This document shows, piece after piece, positions 10,331 to 21,565 of a stretch of DNA of 64,000 nt (positions are counted from its first letter, which is position 1; each line of letters starts with the position of its first letter). Below the pieces are notes generated by a model. It worked only from the letters and a program-made list of their open reading frames with translations, ran no database searches and had not been told where the DNA came from. The position numbers and the translations under genes are program-made. Source of the stretch: Diphasiastrum complanatum (lineage: Eukaryota; Streptophyta; Lycopodiopsida; Lycopodiales; Lycopodiaceae); the NCBI GenBank assembly GCA_029204225.1, contig CM055094.1, forward strand, positions 20,201,489 to 20,265,488, written 5' to 3'.

Positions 10331-12120
10331 CCAAAAGGAATCATATGCACATAAATACGCCTCTTCAAATAATTCCTACAAGATCAGTTGAATCATCAAG
10401 CAATAACCAATCCAAACTATATCACAAATCAAGCAAAATTGAACACAATCTTGACTAGATTTGCATTCACTTGATGAGCACTTGTCAAAAACTTTGGGCT
10501 GACCCTAAAATTTAATTTCTAAGATCTCAATAAGTCTAAGAACTAGCTATTACAGTACCAAAGATAAGGATCTACCTTCCTTTTGACTGATTGAAAACTA
10601 CATGGCAGACCTACGTGGTAGACCTGTGTCCCTTTGTGTGAATATTTTCTGGATCCAAACATCTAGTGTGTGGCCGTTAGGCTAGAGATAGCATGATATA
10701 TTAATCTCAACATCCATTGTAGTGAGCTTCCGATCCACTTGAACACAAAACTTACAAGACTATTTGCTTCATGATGTAAATGTGAATCCAACTTATCAAC
10801 AATGTGATTCCCTAGTGCACAATGCATCACTATCATCACATGGTAGAAAGTGACTCACTTTTGTGCATATGTTCCATAGAGATATGAGACACTTTACCAC
10901 AAATATGCTTGTAAAAATTGGAAGGTAATTTGGTTGTACAAGAAGCAAGCGTTAAAAAATGAAGGGGCCTAGACAAATTTTTTCAAGGCTATGTCCTTGG
11001 AGGTGGCCAATAATCAACTCCAAGCATCTACGATGAACTACAACAACACTTGGCTTAACACACGAGCTTCAAACTTTCAAGACTTCTTCAGGAACTACAA
11101 AGAACATGTTTAAGCTTAAAGACAAGTGGATGCAAAAACATCAGTATGTCTTGAAAACCTCCATACATGTGTATACATTGTTAATTTTAGAGCTCTAGGA
11201 CTATGGCACATGCAAAGGGGGGTACCATTATGGTGCATTTAAGAGTAAATGATCAAGCAAATACTTATAAAAGTGGTATATGGCAAGTTAGACACAATGA
11301 TAAATTCATGAGAACAAGTTAGTGAAGCTCAAAAAGTCATTTGGAGTGAGTTCTTGCCGAGTCCCAATTTGTTACCTTGCTATTTGTGAACTTGCCCCAA
11401 GATAAGGTGAAAAAAAACTTTTAATATTACGAATGACAACCACGAAGCTATCATAGTTTCAATCGACATCGATATAATTAAACAACAAAAATCATCACAT
11501 ACATGCAAACAAGATGGCAAACACTCATCAATTTTTCTGTGCATGATTCGAGCTGGATTGTCTTCATGCCCAAATTCCTAGAAATTGGAGATACCGGAAC
11601 AACAAATTTACATTTTTCTAGAACCTATTGCATCATTATTTGATTGTGCTCTCTTTTTCTTACCTTAAACGGTGCAAAAAAGCTACTAGAATATCGAACC
11701 AATAATATCACAAGCTACATTCAAATGTGCTAAGATAACACGAAAGTGCAGCACAATTTGCTTATAATAGACTACTTCCAAATGATCATAATCATGGTGA
11801 GCTGTGAACTCGATCTTTGGCATTATAAATTAGCCTACACTTGGTATAAATAGCATCATTTCCACAAAAAAGAAACTTTCAGAGGAAGTTGATTTGTGGA
11901 AATACTAGGACTTCAACCTCATAAAACTCTTTAAGAATCTAGGTCCTTAATTTTCTCATTTGGTGTAGCTATGTATGTAAGCAAATGTTGCAGAACATTA
12001 CAAAAATTCACAATATCACGCTTTACTGCCATGCTGCCATGCATGCTTTTTAGGAAATGAAAACAAACTCTGATAGGAGAAGATTTGATGTTGGCACTTC
12101 CTTCTTCAAGCATGGAAATG
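10331..12120. other. Shared non-coding block, U1
   Basis: Rearranged second copy of 4561-5929, interrupted by segments also present at 20780-21060 and 34930-35200 (for example ATGGTGCATTTAAGAGTAAA). The stretch 10945-11215 is seen only here. No gene seen. Confidence 0.5.
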
Positions 12121-13084
12121 GAATTCAGAAGCTTTGAAAAGATATAGCTTCAAAGGATCGATTAGTGGCAATCTATCATTAGCTACAACCATGCTTGATT
12201 ACTCCTTCGCATCCTTGGACACCATCTACATACATCCACCACGGATCCAGAGTGCCATCATCATCCATTTTCAAAAACCCTAAGTTGCCGAGACTTGCTA
12301 CATTACACAAAAATCGTCAAAACTAGCATGAGAATGCTGAGGGGTAGTGCTACTGGAGCCTGTCAAAAGTACACATTCAACACCAATTTGGGTTGAAATC
12401 TCTCTACTAGTACGTTATCGCGAAGAAACATCATCGTTTCCACATCCTATCAGAGCGACATTGCTCCAAAATTTTCCGCAAATTTCTATTCTCCATACAC
12501 TGCCAAGCAATACTCTACATACACTGCTCATAGAGCCGCGCCCCCATACTCTACAATCACCGTGGATCGAGCTGAGCGTACATACTCTGCTTTCGCTGTG
12601 GAACGAGCTGAGCGTCCATACTCTGCATACAAAGTTGACTGAGCCGAGTCCATCAAAAGTCGATCGATCCGAAGCCCTCCACAGTCGATCGAGCCGAGAC
12701 TCCACTTGTCTGTTACCAGAGCCGAACCTTCAACAGAGTCATCAGTCGAGTCCAGAACCTGTCTGCCACAACAACTTCCAGTTCTGATGACCCAACTCAA
12801 GACTGAATTGACATCACCATGGAAAGCCTCGATATCTCTGAGATGAACACTTGGTTCCAGGAGGCACACTAGTTCTTGAGCCACATAGAGTTCCAACTTC
12901 CTCTTTTCAGTGGCTATCAGAGCCCATTTCTATCGCATATTGCTTATAAACACACCCACAGATTTTCCAGTTCAAGTTACCTTCTAACCAAAATTTTGTT
13001 TCTATTATCTCTATTTTTGGAGCTGACCTCAACAGGACCAAACACAGTCAACAGGACCTCAAAAAGATTGAATCCACAACATAC
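12121..13084 (+). pseudogene. SSDD gene copy, U1-c
   Basis: Holds the upstream region, the 36-bp minisatellite (about 12525-12630), the Thr/Ser/Asp segment with SSDDPTQD, and sequence reaching the SGADLN-equivalent stretch before joining the CACGTG block near 13085. A TGA replaces the codon after QD in the SSDDPTQD segment, and an internal stop follows QEAH. It is a decayed copy. Confidence 0.5.
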
Positions 13085-13335
13085 TGAAGTGTGGTCCCAC
13101 ACGTCAGGTACTGATTGGGCCACGTGACCACATGTGCGAGCCGATACGTGCAAGAACACATGTCGCTGATCCATTCGGCCACGTGTCCCCATGTGGGATC
13201 TCACACGTGTTGATCCAGACGTACAGTTTCACACATGCGTATACAAACATGTGGTTCCACATGTCAGCTACTGATTGGGCCACGTGTCACTGGGATTCAC
13301 ACGTGCCAACTTTTTTCTCCTATATCAGTCCATTC
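13085..13335 (+). promoter_or_regulatory. CACGTG/CACATG-rich promoter block, U1
   Basis: Dense array of G-box/E-box hexamers (CACGTG, CACATG) within GGCCACGTG and CCACACGTG contexts, ending at a weak TATA-like CTATATCAG (13319-13327) about 25 bp before an ATG. Copies: 27761, 48121, 57830. In plants CACGTG is bound by bZIP and bHLH factors; regulatory function here is inferred. Confidence 0.5.
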
Positions 13336-13348
13336 CCGGGGATTGACA

Positions 13349-13420
13349 ATGGCCGGTGATTCCAGGGATTTCAGAAAGGTCAACATACGACGAGTTGAGG
13401 CTACAACTACAATCACATAG
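13349..13420 (+). pseudogene. Small ORF starting MAGDSRDFRK, U1 fragment
   Basis: 23 codons downstream of the CACGTG block, then a stop. The copy at 48527 continues further in a shifted frame. Homology to that copy ends at 13410, where minisatellite-flanking DNA begins. Function unknown. Confidence 0.35.
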
Positions 13421-13811
13421 TCCTACCATAGGCTTGTGTGGTTTATCACATGGCCTACCATAGACTTGTGTAGCAGGCTACATAGGCCTGCGATTGACCA
13501 AGGCTGTCATAGGTGCCCACATGTCAAGTCACATATGACTGCCATGTGGCAAATCATGCAGGCTTGGGGCTAGCCATGTGGCAAGCCACGTAGGCCCATC
13601 ATAGGCTGGCAAGCCAACCAGGCTCTGCCTACGTGGTCTGCTATTTGCGAAGCCTATCGCACACTACCACATGGCAAGCCACGTAGGTCTACCACATGGC
13701 AAATCATGCAGGCTTGAGGGTTGCCATGTGGCAAGCCATGTAGGCCTACCATAACCTTGTATGTAAAGTCAACTGGGCCCTGTGCCACGTAGGCTTGAGT
13801 GGACCTAGAGA
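13421..13811. repeat. GC-rich minisatellite, U1-a
   Basis: Imperfect repeats built from GCCATGTGGCAAGCCA and TAGGCCTACCATAGGC-like motifs with interleaved CACGTAGG. Related tracts are at 15691, 21384, 28850, 49215 and 58955. ORFs through it are compositional artefacts. Confidence 0.75.
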
Positions 13812-13835
13812 TCTATATATATATATATATATAGG
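13812..13835 (+). promoter_or_regulatory. TATA-type promoter of RT gene, U1
   Basis: GATCTATATATATATATATA ends about 60 bp before the ATG at 13895. The same arrangement precedes the fuller RT copy at 50029, which supports it as the RT promoter. Related TA tracts at 28966 and 59078 have no RT downstream. Confidence 0.45.
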
Positions 13836-13894
13836 TGGGCTCAAATCTCTTGCCATAAAAACCAGCCAAGAAGATAAACTTTTTCAAACCCTAA

Positions 13895-14335
13895 ATGTGC
13901 CCTAAAAGACACAAAAAACAGCAAGTATCAAATCTAAAAAATCAGCACCAAAATGTGTTGAAACCACACATTAGATGGATGCAGGAACTCGCCCTCCTAC
14001 AAGCCTTGTGTGCTGAAAATTTCAGCCTGAAATTGCATTACAAACTCAAAAAACCAGCAAGCAAAGAATTAGGTTACTCCTGAAAATCCTTTTTGGATCT
14101 ATCCCCTGGAATACCTTGAGATAGACGAAAACGACAGCACATGTAATTTGGTGAACTTTCAGAATATTACAACTACCTTTAACCCAATTACCGGTTGTAC
14201 ACATCTGTCCAAATATGATAAAAGGGGAGATCTTCCTTTTCGCTTTTTGCAATATATACACCTTGCTTCATATAGACCTGTGTTTAACTCATGTAATAGG
14301 TCCGTGGTAACTTGGGATAGCTTGATATGTATCTA
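13895..14335 (+). pseudogene. Reverse-transcriptase ORF, deleted copy, U1
   Basis: The N-terminal 60 codons (MCPKRHKKQQ...) are followed by a stop and then the C-terminal part (PFWIYPLEYLEI, SKYDKRGDLPFRF), ending in a stop at the TIR-R edge. Compared with the 50029 copy, the whole palm core with motif B (GIRMG) and motif C (RYIDD) is deleted. Non-functional. Confidence 0.7.
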
Positions 14336-14550
14336 GGCAAATAATAAAACAACAACACACCTCTGGATGGCTTCACAAGCTTCTCTAATTCATTCTTATG
14401 ATACTATCATTATGTCTAACTTTCCAAATACTAGATGCAAGAGTTACTGACAGATTCCTAATTATTTACTCTCCAAGTGTTGTTTGTAGCTCATCGTAGA
14501 TGCTTTGAGAATAATGTTACTAGTTATATTCATTGAGAGGGGGGGGGGGG
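14333..14550 (-). repeat. Right inverted repeat (TIR-R) with poly-G, U1
   Basis: Reverse complement of the TIR-L at 600-807, with mismatches. It starts at the inner CTAGGCA and ends in a G tract (14539-14550). It bounds the ~14 kb U1 segment on the right. Copies at 50943 and 52106. Confidence 0.7.
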
Positions 14551-15690
14551 CGGGATTTTGGATTTTTTGCTCTTGAATAGGGATTTGGATCTGAGTAGCT
14601 AAAGCCTACGATAGCACTGTGATTGCCTCACGGAAGAGTATGCACAACGAATCAGCCCAAATCCCTAAGAATGAAAAGCCAAAAAATAATAAGATAAAAA
14701 ATCTATTTTTTGATGAACTAGAAGCTACTGCTTGCCGACAAACCTGGGCATCATGCCAAACAGAGATCCGAGAGGGAAAATAAATCATCAAGTTTCATGG
14801 CGATGGATTTACCGACAGGTAAATTGAAAGTCGATTTGTTAAATGGTTGTGAATATACTTGTAACTTCTGTACACTTTCATTCAAGTCTAATCAATGGTT
14901 TGAAGTTAAAGGCAATATTCTAGGGAAAGACATAAGTATAATGTTTGATTTTGGAGGTACTCACAACTTTTTGAATGTGCGGCTTGTATAGAAGTTTCGG
15001 GTGCCCACCATGGCCAGTGATCAACATTATGTGGTCCTCTAGCCTCAGGGTCAGACACAGAAGTTTCGGATGTGAAAGTCCCTAATTTGGAGGTTCGGAT
15101 GCAAGATCATGTTGAGCGGCTCGACTTCCATGTTGTGAATCTTGATAGAACTTATGTAATCCAAGGATATGAATGGTTTTTTGATAAATCAGATTCGTTG
15201 AAAATAGATTTTAAAAACCATACTATTGTATTTAAAGATAAGTTTGATCAGATAGTCTCTATTTATGGGGAGACTAATGTACTCCCATCACCGATGGTTT
15301 CCTCGGCGGAAGTTATGGAAAAACTACATAATTCTAAGTATTAGCTTTTTCATCTTGTTTTGAAATCTTGTATGCATTGTGATGTGAATGTGTTAACATG
15401 CTTTAACACCAAAAATTAGCATCAAGAACAGCTTTTAATGCAAGATTTAAAACAAGAGTTCAATGATGTTTTTCCTAAATAGCTATATTTTTCTGAGGTA
15501 CCTATTCTAATTATATTGCAGTCCGTTGTTAGAACATAATCAAATTTTTCTGAAATGAAATCTTTGAAATGTTTTAGAAAAGAGCAAGAACATAAAGATA
15601 GATTTTTAATTTCAAAATTGCAGAAAACATCAAACAGAAAGTACCATTCACTTTTGATGGTAGGTAAGTATGACCAAGCGAACACAATAT
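14551..15690 (+). mobile_element. Gypsy gag-pol remnant with protease, U1
   Basis: 14797-14991 encodes FEVKGNILGKDISIMFDFGG, matching the retropepsin start; 15072-15344 encodes DFHVVNLDRTYVI.GYEWF, the later part of the retropepsin fold. The active-site Asp-Ser/Thr-Gly is Asp-Phe-Gly. Stops at 14990 and 15344 separate the pieces, and HQEQLLMQDLKQEFNDVFP then marks the approach to RT. No RT, RNase H or integrase. Upstream (14620-14780) is a segment reading QKPKNEKPKNNKIKNL-like in other copies. Confidence 0.75.
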
Positions 15691-15865
15691 TATGGAAGGA
15701 CAGTAGGCCTATCATAAGCTTGCGTGGTAGGTCATATAGGCATGATATAGGCTTGATGCTAGTATGTTCATGCTGGTATGTTGCAGTCTGCCATATAGGC
15801 TTGACATAGGCTTGTGTGGCAAGCCAACTAAGCTATACCACGTGGGTCTGCCATGTAGGCTTGAG
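15691..15865. repeat. GC-rich minisatellite, U1-b
   Basis: Tract with TAGGCCTATCATAGGCTTG, GCCATATAGGCTTGAC and similar units leading into the (GA)n tract. The same junction occurs at 29430-29588 and 59500-59668. Confidence 0.75.
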
Positions 15866-15868
15866 TGG

Positions 15869-15956
<88 letters not shown>
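15866..15956. repeat. (GA)n microsatellite, U1/U2 junction
   Basis: About 90 bp of nearly pure GA dinucleotides. The long Arg-Glu and Ser-Leu ORFs across it are artefacts. It abuts the 3' end of the minus-strand SINE-like element, as a retroposon tail would. Confidence 0.95.
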
Positions 15957-15960
<4 letters not shown>

Positions 15961-16180
15961 AGTGAGGAGTCACACATGAACTACTTCCCTGTGGTATGGC
16001 CTAGCATCAACGTTGAAAAAAATATCTGTTGGAGATAAGAAGGGTCCCAAGCAAATTTCAAATGAGAATCTGGCAGAGAAAGTATTGAAACCACAGTTGG
16101 CGAGGGATCCCAAAGAATCGAACTTGAGTGTACAAGCCCAACAGAAGCGCATACACCAACTCACCACACATGGGAAGATC
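15957..16180 (-). mobile_element. SINE-like element, U2
   Basis: Read on the minus strand: A-box-like TGGTGAGTTGG (16166-16156), B-box-like GTTCGATTC (16123-16115), a ~150 bp body, then a 3' end passing into (CT)n. Copies with the same structure: 29764-29990 and 59745-59965. The plus-strand ORF 16013-16222 is probably a shadow. Inference: tRNA-derived SINE with a dinucleotide tail. Confidence 0.45.
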
Positions 16181-17287
16181 GTTAAATTTGAATTTGAAGA
16201 AAATTCATTAAAATGTTTGTAGATCGATTTTTAATAAAATCATATATATTATAATCTTCACACGTGTGGAATCAAGATCTACAAGAAAATCAACATTCTA
16301 CACATAGAAAACCAAGATAGAGAAAATCACATGAGATGGACATAAGAGATGAATTCTCCACAAAGAAAAAAACTTTTATGATTATTTCTCCACTTAAGTA
16401 CAACTATTTATAGCTTCCAAAATGTCATTTGGCCACTTGCCCCAAAGTTGACCTAATTTGAAAACTTCTAGATACTTTATCAGAAACCTAGAAAATCTAC
16501 TCTAGATGCAATGCAGCAAACTTAGCCAATTAGAATGGGTCTAAACTCGACCTCATCCACTGATCTACTTGCCAGAGGTAGTTAAACCACTATTTAGGCC
16601 CTTATTAACAAATATGAAACTAACTCGAAGTTGAGATTCATTTTGGCCTCCAAAATTGCCAAATGAAAAACCAAACTAGTTGACAAATTTTCACACCATG
16701 TCCTCTAGACATCTCCATTGATGAATACAATTTATAAGTTTTTGAAAGCAATGAACCAAAATTTAGCCAATTAGAATGGGTCCAAACTCGACCTCATCCA
16801 CTTATCTACTTGCCAGAGGTAGTTAAACCACTATTTAGGCCCTTATTAACAAATATGAAACTAGCTCGAAGTTGGGATTCATTTTGGCATCCAAAATTGC
16901 CAAATGAAAAACCAAACTAGTTGACAATTTTTCACACCATGTCCTCTAGACATCTCCATTGATGAATACAATTTATAAGTTTTTGAAAGCAATTCCGACT
17001 GCAATCAGGGTCATGTTTTAGCTCAATGATCAATCTTTCACATTACAAAAGTTTTTAAAATACATCGTTCTAGGATTCGGGAATGGATTTTGGAATGAAT
17101 TATATTTCATTGAAGTTTGAACGAGCTTGGAAAAACTGAAGATTCAATGAAGCTGTAATCTAGGATTTTTAAAACTCAAAGTTGTTCATGCAGATTAAGT
17201 CATTTTTGTTAATATATTAAAATGTTGTAATCTAGGGTTTCCAAAAATAAATTGAAAATTTGTTAAATAAAATGCTTATTCCTTGTT
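16181..17287. other. Spacer with 241-bp tandem duplication, U2
   Basis: Non-coding. A ~241 bp unit containing TAGCCAATTAGAATGGGTC occurs twice (starting near 16523 and 16764). U4 has the same doublet (60307 and 60547); U3 has a rearranged version near 30230-30560. No gene seen. Confidence 0.7.
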
Positions 17288-17655
17288 ACACGACTAAATA
17301 ACATATAGTTAAAAAGCATATAATGAATCTATGCTATGTTCCAAACATATGCAAGTTACATTGCATTCATTCACACTTCACAAATCATTGGAATTCGAAT
17401 TTGATTGAAATCATTGAAATTAGTAGATCAATGTTTAAATGAAGCGATAAATATTATAATCTTCCCATTTAATTCAATTATATTTATATATTATTGGTGC
17501 ATTAATAGGATAAAAACTTGTTATTATTATTTTCTTTGTTTCTATTGATTCAAGCAAGCATAGCTCGTCTAGATGATGACCACAATGCCTCTAAGGAGAA
17601 ATAGTTTTTCATTTTTTTTAATTTTGATTTTTCTTCAAATTCAAATTTAATGATC
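17288..17655. repeat. Left-flank block, U2
   Basis: Copy of 1-369; no gene. Confidence 0.8.
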
Positions 17656-17725
17656 TTCCCATGTGTGGTGAGTTGGTGTCTGCACTTGAGTTGGGCTTGT
17701 ACACTCAAGTTCGATTTTTTGCAAT
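17656..17725 (+). mobile_element. SINE-like head, U2
   Basis: A-box-like at 17666-17676 and B-box-like at 17709-17717 (final C changed to T). It leads into a short C tract and TIR-L, as at 370-440. Confidence 0.4.
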
Positions 17726-18090
17726 CCCCCCAAGTTAATATAACCAGTAACATTATTCTCAAAGCATGTACTATGAGCTAAAAACAACACTTGGAGAGTA
17801 AAGAGTTAGGAATATGTCAAACACTTTTACACCTAGTATTTGGCAAGATGGGATTCTTTGCGATAACCCAACCCCCCCCTAATTCTTAATATAACTTCTC
17901 AAAGCATCGAGTATGAGCTACAAACAACACTTGGTAAGTCTTAAGACTTGGAGAGTAAAGAGTTATGCATTTGTCAAATACTTTTACACCTAGCATTTGG
18001 CAAGTTAGACACAATGGTAGTAATTATAAGAATGAGTTAGACAAGCTTGTGAAGCCTTCTAGAGGTGATTTGTTGTTTAGTTGCCTAGCT
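17726..18090 (+). repeat. Left inverted repeat, U2
   Basis: Same double structure as in U1; the C tract is short (17872-17879). No matching TIR-R is present in U2, because the block from mid-unit to TIR-R is missing. Confidence 0.65.
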
Positions 18091-18889
18091 ACATATCAAG
18101 CTACCCCAAGTTACCAAACAATTTACTATTATTTTGAGTGACAACCATGAAGCTATCATGATTTGAAATGACATCAATATATTAAGCTACTCCCAAGTTG
18201 ACCCTTTCCGAGGAAGCTTCTCTCTTGAAACTATAGCAAAAAGCTCTTATTCAAAGGAACAATCAAGGGTCGAGTACTTACCATACGAGATGAAGACCAA
18301 CAAGTAGGGCAAGGAAAGAAGATGTACGGCTTACTTTGCTGTGTGTTTGGAGGTATGCTGAACATGCTTGGAATATGAAGAACATGTGTTTTCCAAAAAT
18401 ATTAGTAGTCTCACAAAAAGGCTTGGAGTAACATTGGAATTTGGAAGTGGTGCGCCTACTTTGGATGGATGATCACTAACAAACAATTTCTGTCTAGTCC
18501 CTTTGCCGTGATATGTTCCCTCTTGTCGATATGATATTTTCATTGTGTGTCTAAATATTTTTTGAATAGAATATGTGTAACCTGATTATTGTTGATTTTG
18601 ATTTAATGAGCATTCAATGTTCATTTAATACATTAAATCAAATATCAACGATGAGAACATATATATATACACAACGAGAAGAAGGTATATCTAGATCATA
18701 GATTATGAACTAAAGTGGACATTTCAAAAGCAGTGGAGAGATAGATTAGCAGTTGAGTGCCATATACATTGGCCCTAGATGACTATAATGGTCAATCTTA
18801 AAAGCTCCAATCAACAAATGTTGATGTTTTCAATGTACTCAATTCAAAAAATGGCGCCTAAAGGATTTTCTTCATAACATTTTTTCAGG
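18091..18889. other. Spacer with conserved 70-codon ORF, U2
   Basis: Copy of 808-1605; the small minus ORF is at 18331-18543. Nothing else seen. Confidence 0.55.
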
Positions 18890-19713
18890 AATAGTGGGCA
18901 TCATGCTTATGATATTGCTCGCGCAGCCACTTGGAGCAGGTTCGAGTCAGCATTTGTCTTCGACCAGCAAATGATTTTGATCTCAAGGTGTAAGCCTTAT
19001 CAGCATTGATGATAAAGCCTGAAGTGCACATCTCTTCGAAGATTTGTATGGAGTCTGCAGGAAAGTATTGTAAAGGGAAATAGATCTGGTATCCTCCATG
19101 TGAAGCGCCGGTTTCCTGGGATTGATGAAAAATTGTGGATCCTGCTCAAACCTTCGGCCCATGACAGTCATCAGAAACTGGCAGAACTTGTGTTGTAGGA
19201 TCGTCAGAATCGGAAGTTAATTTGCAAAAATTCTTGATGGATGTATGACATTCCTTCTGAGAAGAGAACGAGCCATCTATTATCGCAAAGTTGCAAGGAT
19301 ATGCTGATATGTTGTCTTCCGATCTCCATGCTCGTCTTCTACGAAATCTTGGGTCGAAAGAAGGATCATTCTGGACTTGCTTTGGTCCTTGCTCAAGCCT
19401 TTCATTCACGTGCGTATCTTTGAGAACTGGAGCTCTCCAATCGGTAGACGCCATTAATTTTGGCTGAGAAGAGCTCCCGATCAAATTAGATGTCGTCGTT
19501 GGAACTGACTTGTCCACGTCTTTGCGTCCTACCAGAATCGAATTACTGATATAATGTGCCTCCAAATCTCTTCCGCATATAGATTTCGTAGTTTCTGATA
19601 TTTTGGCATACGGATTTTCTCAGCCGCCGATACTATGTTCATTTCTAGGTCCTGCTCCATTTCCTAAGCCGATGTTGGAGATCAACAATCCTTTTCTGAG
19701 ACTCTTCAGCCTC
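18890..19713 (-). pseudogene. Tandem-domain gene, disrupted copy, U2
   Basis: Only one domain remains (DNISAYPCNFAIIDGSFSS at about 19330-19260; MEDTR and IFEEMC-equivalent further on), with a frameshift near 19190 separating ORF 19146-19565 from 18983-19171. An extra ~70 bp segment, absent in U3, lies between the coiled-coil exon (ending near 19620) and the domain. The exon start at 19713 follows the same TTTACAG acceptor as in U3. Confidence 0.6.
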
Positions 19714-21383
19714 CTGTAAATGACGAAACTAAGAGGCGAAATCAGAAGGACAGAGAACATCGATAATGCAGAGAGAGAGAGAGAGGGATAGAGAGATTCC
19801 ATGCATTGCATTCTATTTGTAGTATTTCGGGTTAGACGTTGAGGCATTGTAGTCATATGTATAGATCATCCCATCCTTAAAGGAGAACTTGTGACCATTC
19901 TCTAGGTGACTTGAATAAGCCCGCCCTCCATTCATTTCAAAGTCAAGAATAATCCATGTCCCTTTCACACTCATAGCCATCTATACTATACACCCGCCCC
20001 CCCCCCCCCCCCCTTACACCAATCAAATTTTACTTGTCCAAGAATAGAAGAAAGATAAGCATGAGAAAAGGTCACAATTGTATCACATTTAGTTGCCCAA
20101 GACAAAGGTAGTGCATGAGAAATTAAGGCAACAGGAAAGGCACATTCACAGGTTTGTTTGAAGGGAGCTTTTCATGTCGCATAAGCACGAAGAGATGTGA
20201 TGAAATAAAAGGTGAAAGTAGATTAATATTGATGTGTGATGTCCCTTTGTATGAATATTTTCTGGATCCAAACATCTAGTGTGTGGATGTTAGGCTAGAG
20301 ATAGCATGATATATTAATCTCAACATCCATTGGAGCGAGCTTCCAATCCACTTGAACACAAAACTTACAATACTATTTGCTTCATGATGTAAATGTGAAT
20401 CCAACTTATCAACCATTACAGAAAATTTGAGCACAAAAGGGGCCTTTCAAAAACATACCTTTTATTTTTTTTCTCAAAAGTTTCTTCCACATGGTCCAAT
20501 CAAAACACGCACATTTGAAATCTACGTAACGTAGCTCCTTCAAATTGATTTTCTTTTCTTTTTAAAAGAACTGTAATTTTGCCTCGGGGCAGCCCGTAAA
20601 TAAGCCATTTTATTTGTAGTATAGTATGCAACTCGGCAAAAAAACAGTGTAACTTTTGAACGGCAACTCAAATAGAGACGATTACAGTGCCATTAGAAAG
20701 CCCTCGACGAGAGCTTTTTCAACGACACCCAACATGACCCAGTTCCGAGCTACGGTGAAGAAGCTATGGCCAGTAAGGGAGTAGCATTATGGTGCATTTA
20801 AGAGTAAAGGATCAAGCAAATACTTATAAAACTGGTATATGGCAAGTTAGACACAATGATAAATTCATGAGAATAAGTTAGTGAAGCTCAAAAAGTTATT
20901 TGGAGTGAGTTTTTGGCGAGTCCCAATTTGTTACCTTGCTATTTGTGAACTTGCCCCAAGATAAGGTGAAAAAAAGCTTTTAATATTACGAATGACAACC
21001 ACGAAGCTATCATAGTTTCAATCAACATCGATATAATTAAACAACAAAAATCATCACATACATGGCAACATTACATAAAATCACAATATCATGCTTTACT
21101 GCCATGCTGCCATGCATGCTTTTTAGGAAATGAAAACAAACTCTGATGGGAGAAGATTTGATGCTGGCACTTCCTTCTTCAGGCATGGAAATGAAATTCA
21201 AAAGCTTTGAAAAGCTATAGCCTCAAAGGATCGATTTTCCATCTTTTAGTGGCGATCTATCATTCGCTACGACAATGCTTGATTACTCCTTCGCATCCTT
21301 GGACACCATCTACATACATCCACCACGGATCCGGAGCGCCATCATCATCCATTTTCAAAAACTTTAAGCTGCCGAGATCTGCT
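19714..21383. other. Spacer, U2
   Basis: Non-coding. It starts with the presumed intron and a short GA tract (near 19770), then a C17 tract at 19997-20013. A piece at 20570-20770 (AACGGCAACTC, GCCCTCGACGAGAGC) is conserved with 34730-34920 and 46680-46870. ORF 21207-21521 is the SSDD upstream region running into minisatellite. Confidence 0.6.
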
Positions 21384-21565
21384 ACATTACTCTGCCTACG
21401 TGGTCTGCTATTTGCGAATCCTATCGCACACTACCACATGGCAAGCCACGTAGGTCTACCACATGGCAAATCATGCAGGCTTGAGGGTTGCCATGTGGCA
21501 AGCCATGTAGGCCTACCATAACCTTGTATGTCAAGTCAACTGGGCCCTGTCCCACGTAGGCTTGA
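21384..21565. repeat. GC-rich minisatellite, U2-a
   Basis: Short tract equal to 13620-13805. It is joined at 21565 directly to the gypsy block, so the RT gene and TIR-R found at this place in U1 and U3 are missing. Confidence 0.7.

Noticed and set aside
580-14550. Polinton/Maverick or endogenous DNA virus
   Set aside because: Large TIRs fit, but I see no integrase, protein-primed polymerase, packaging ATPase or capsid gene.
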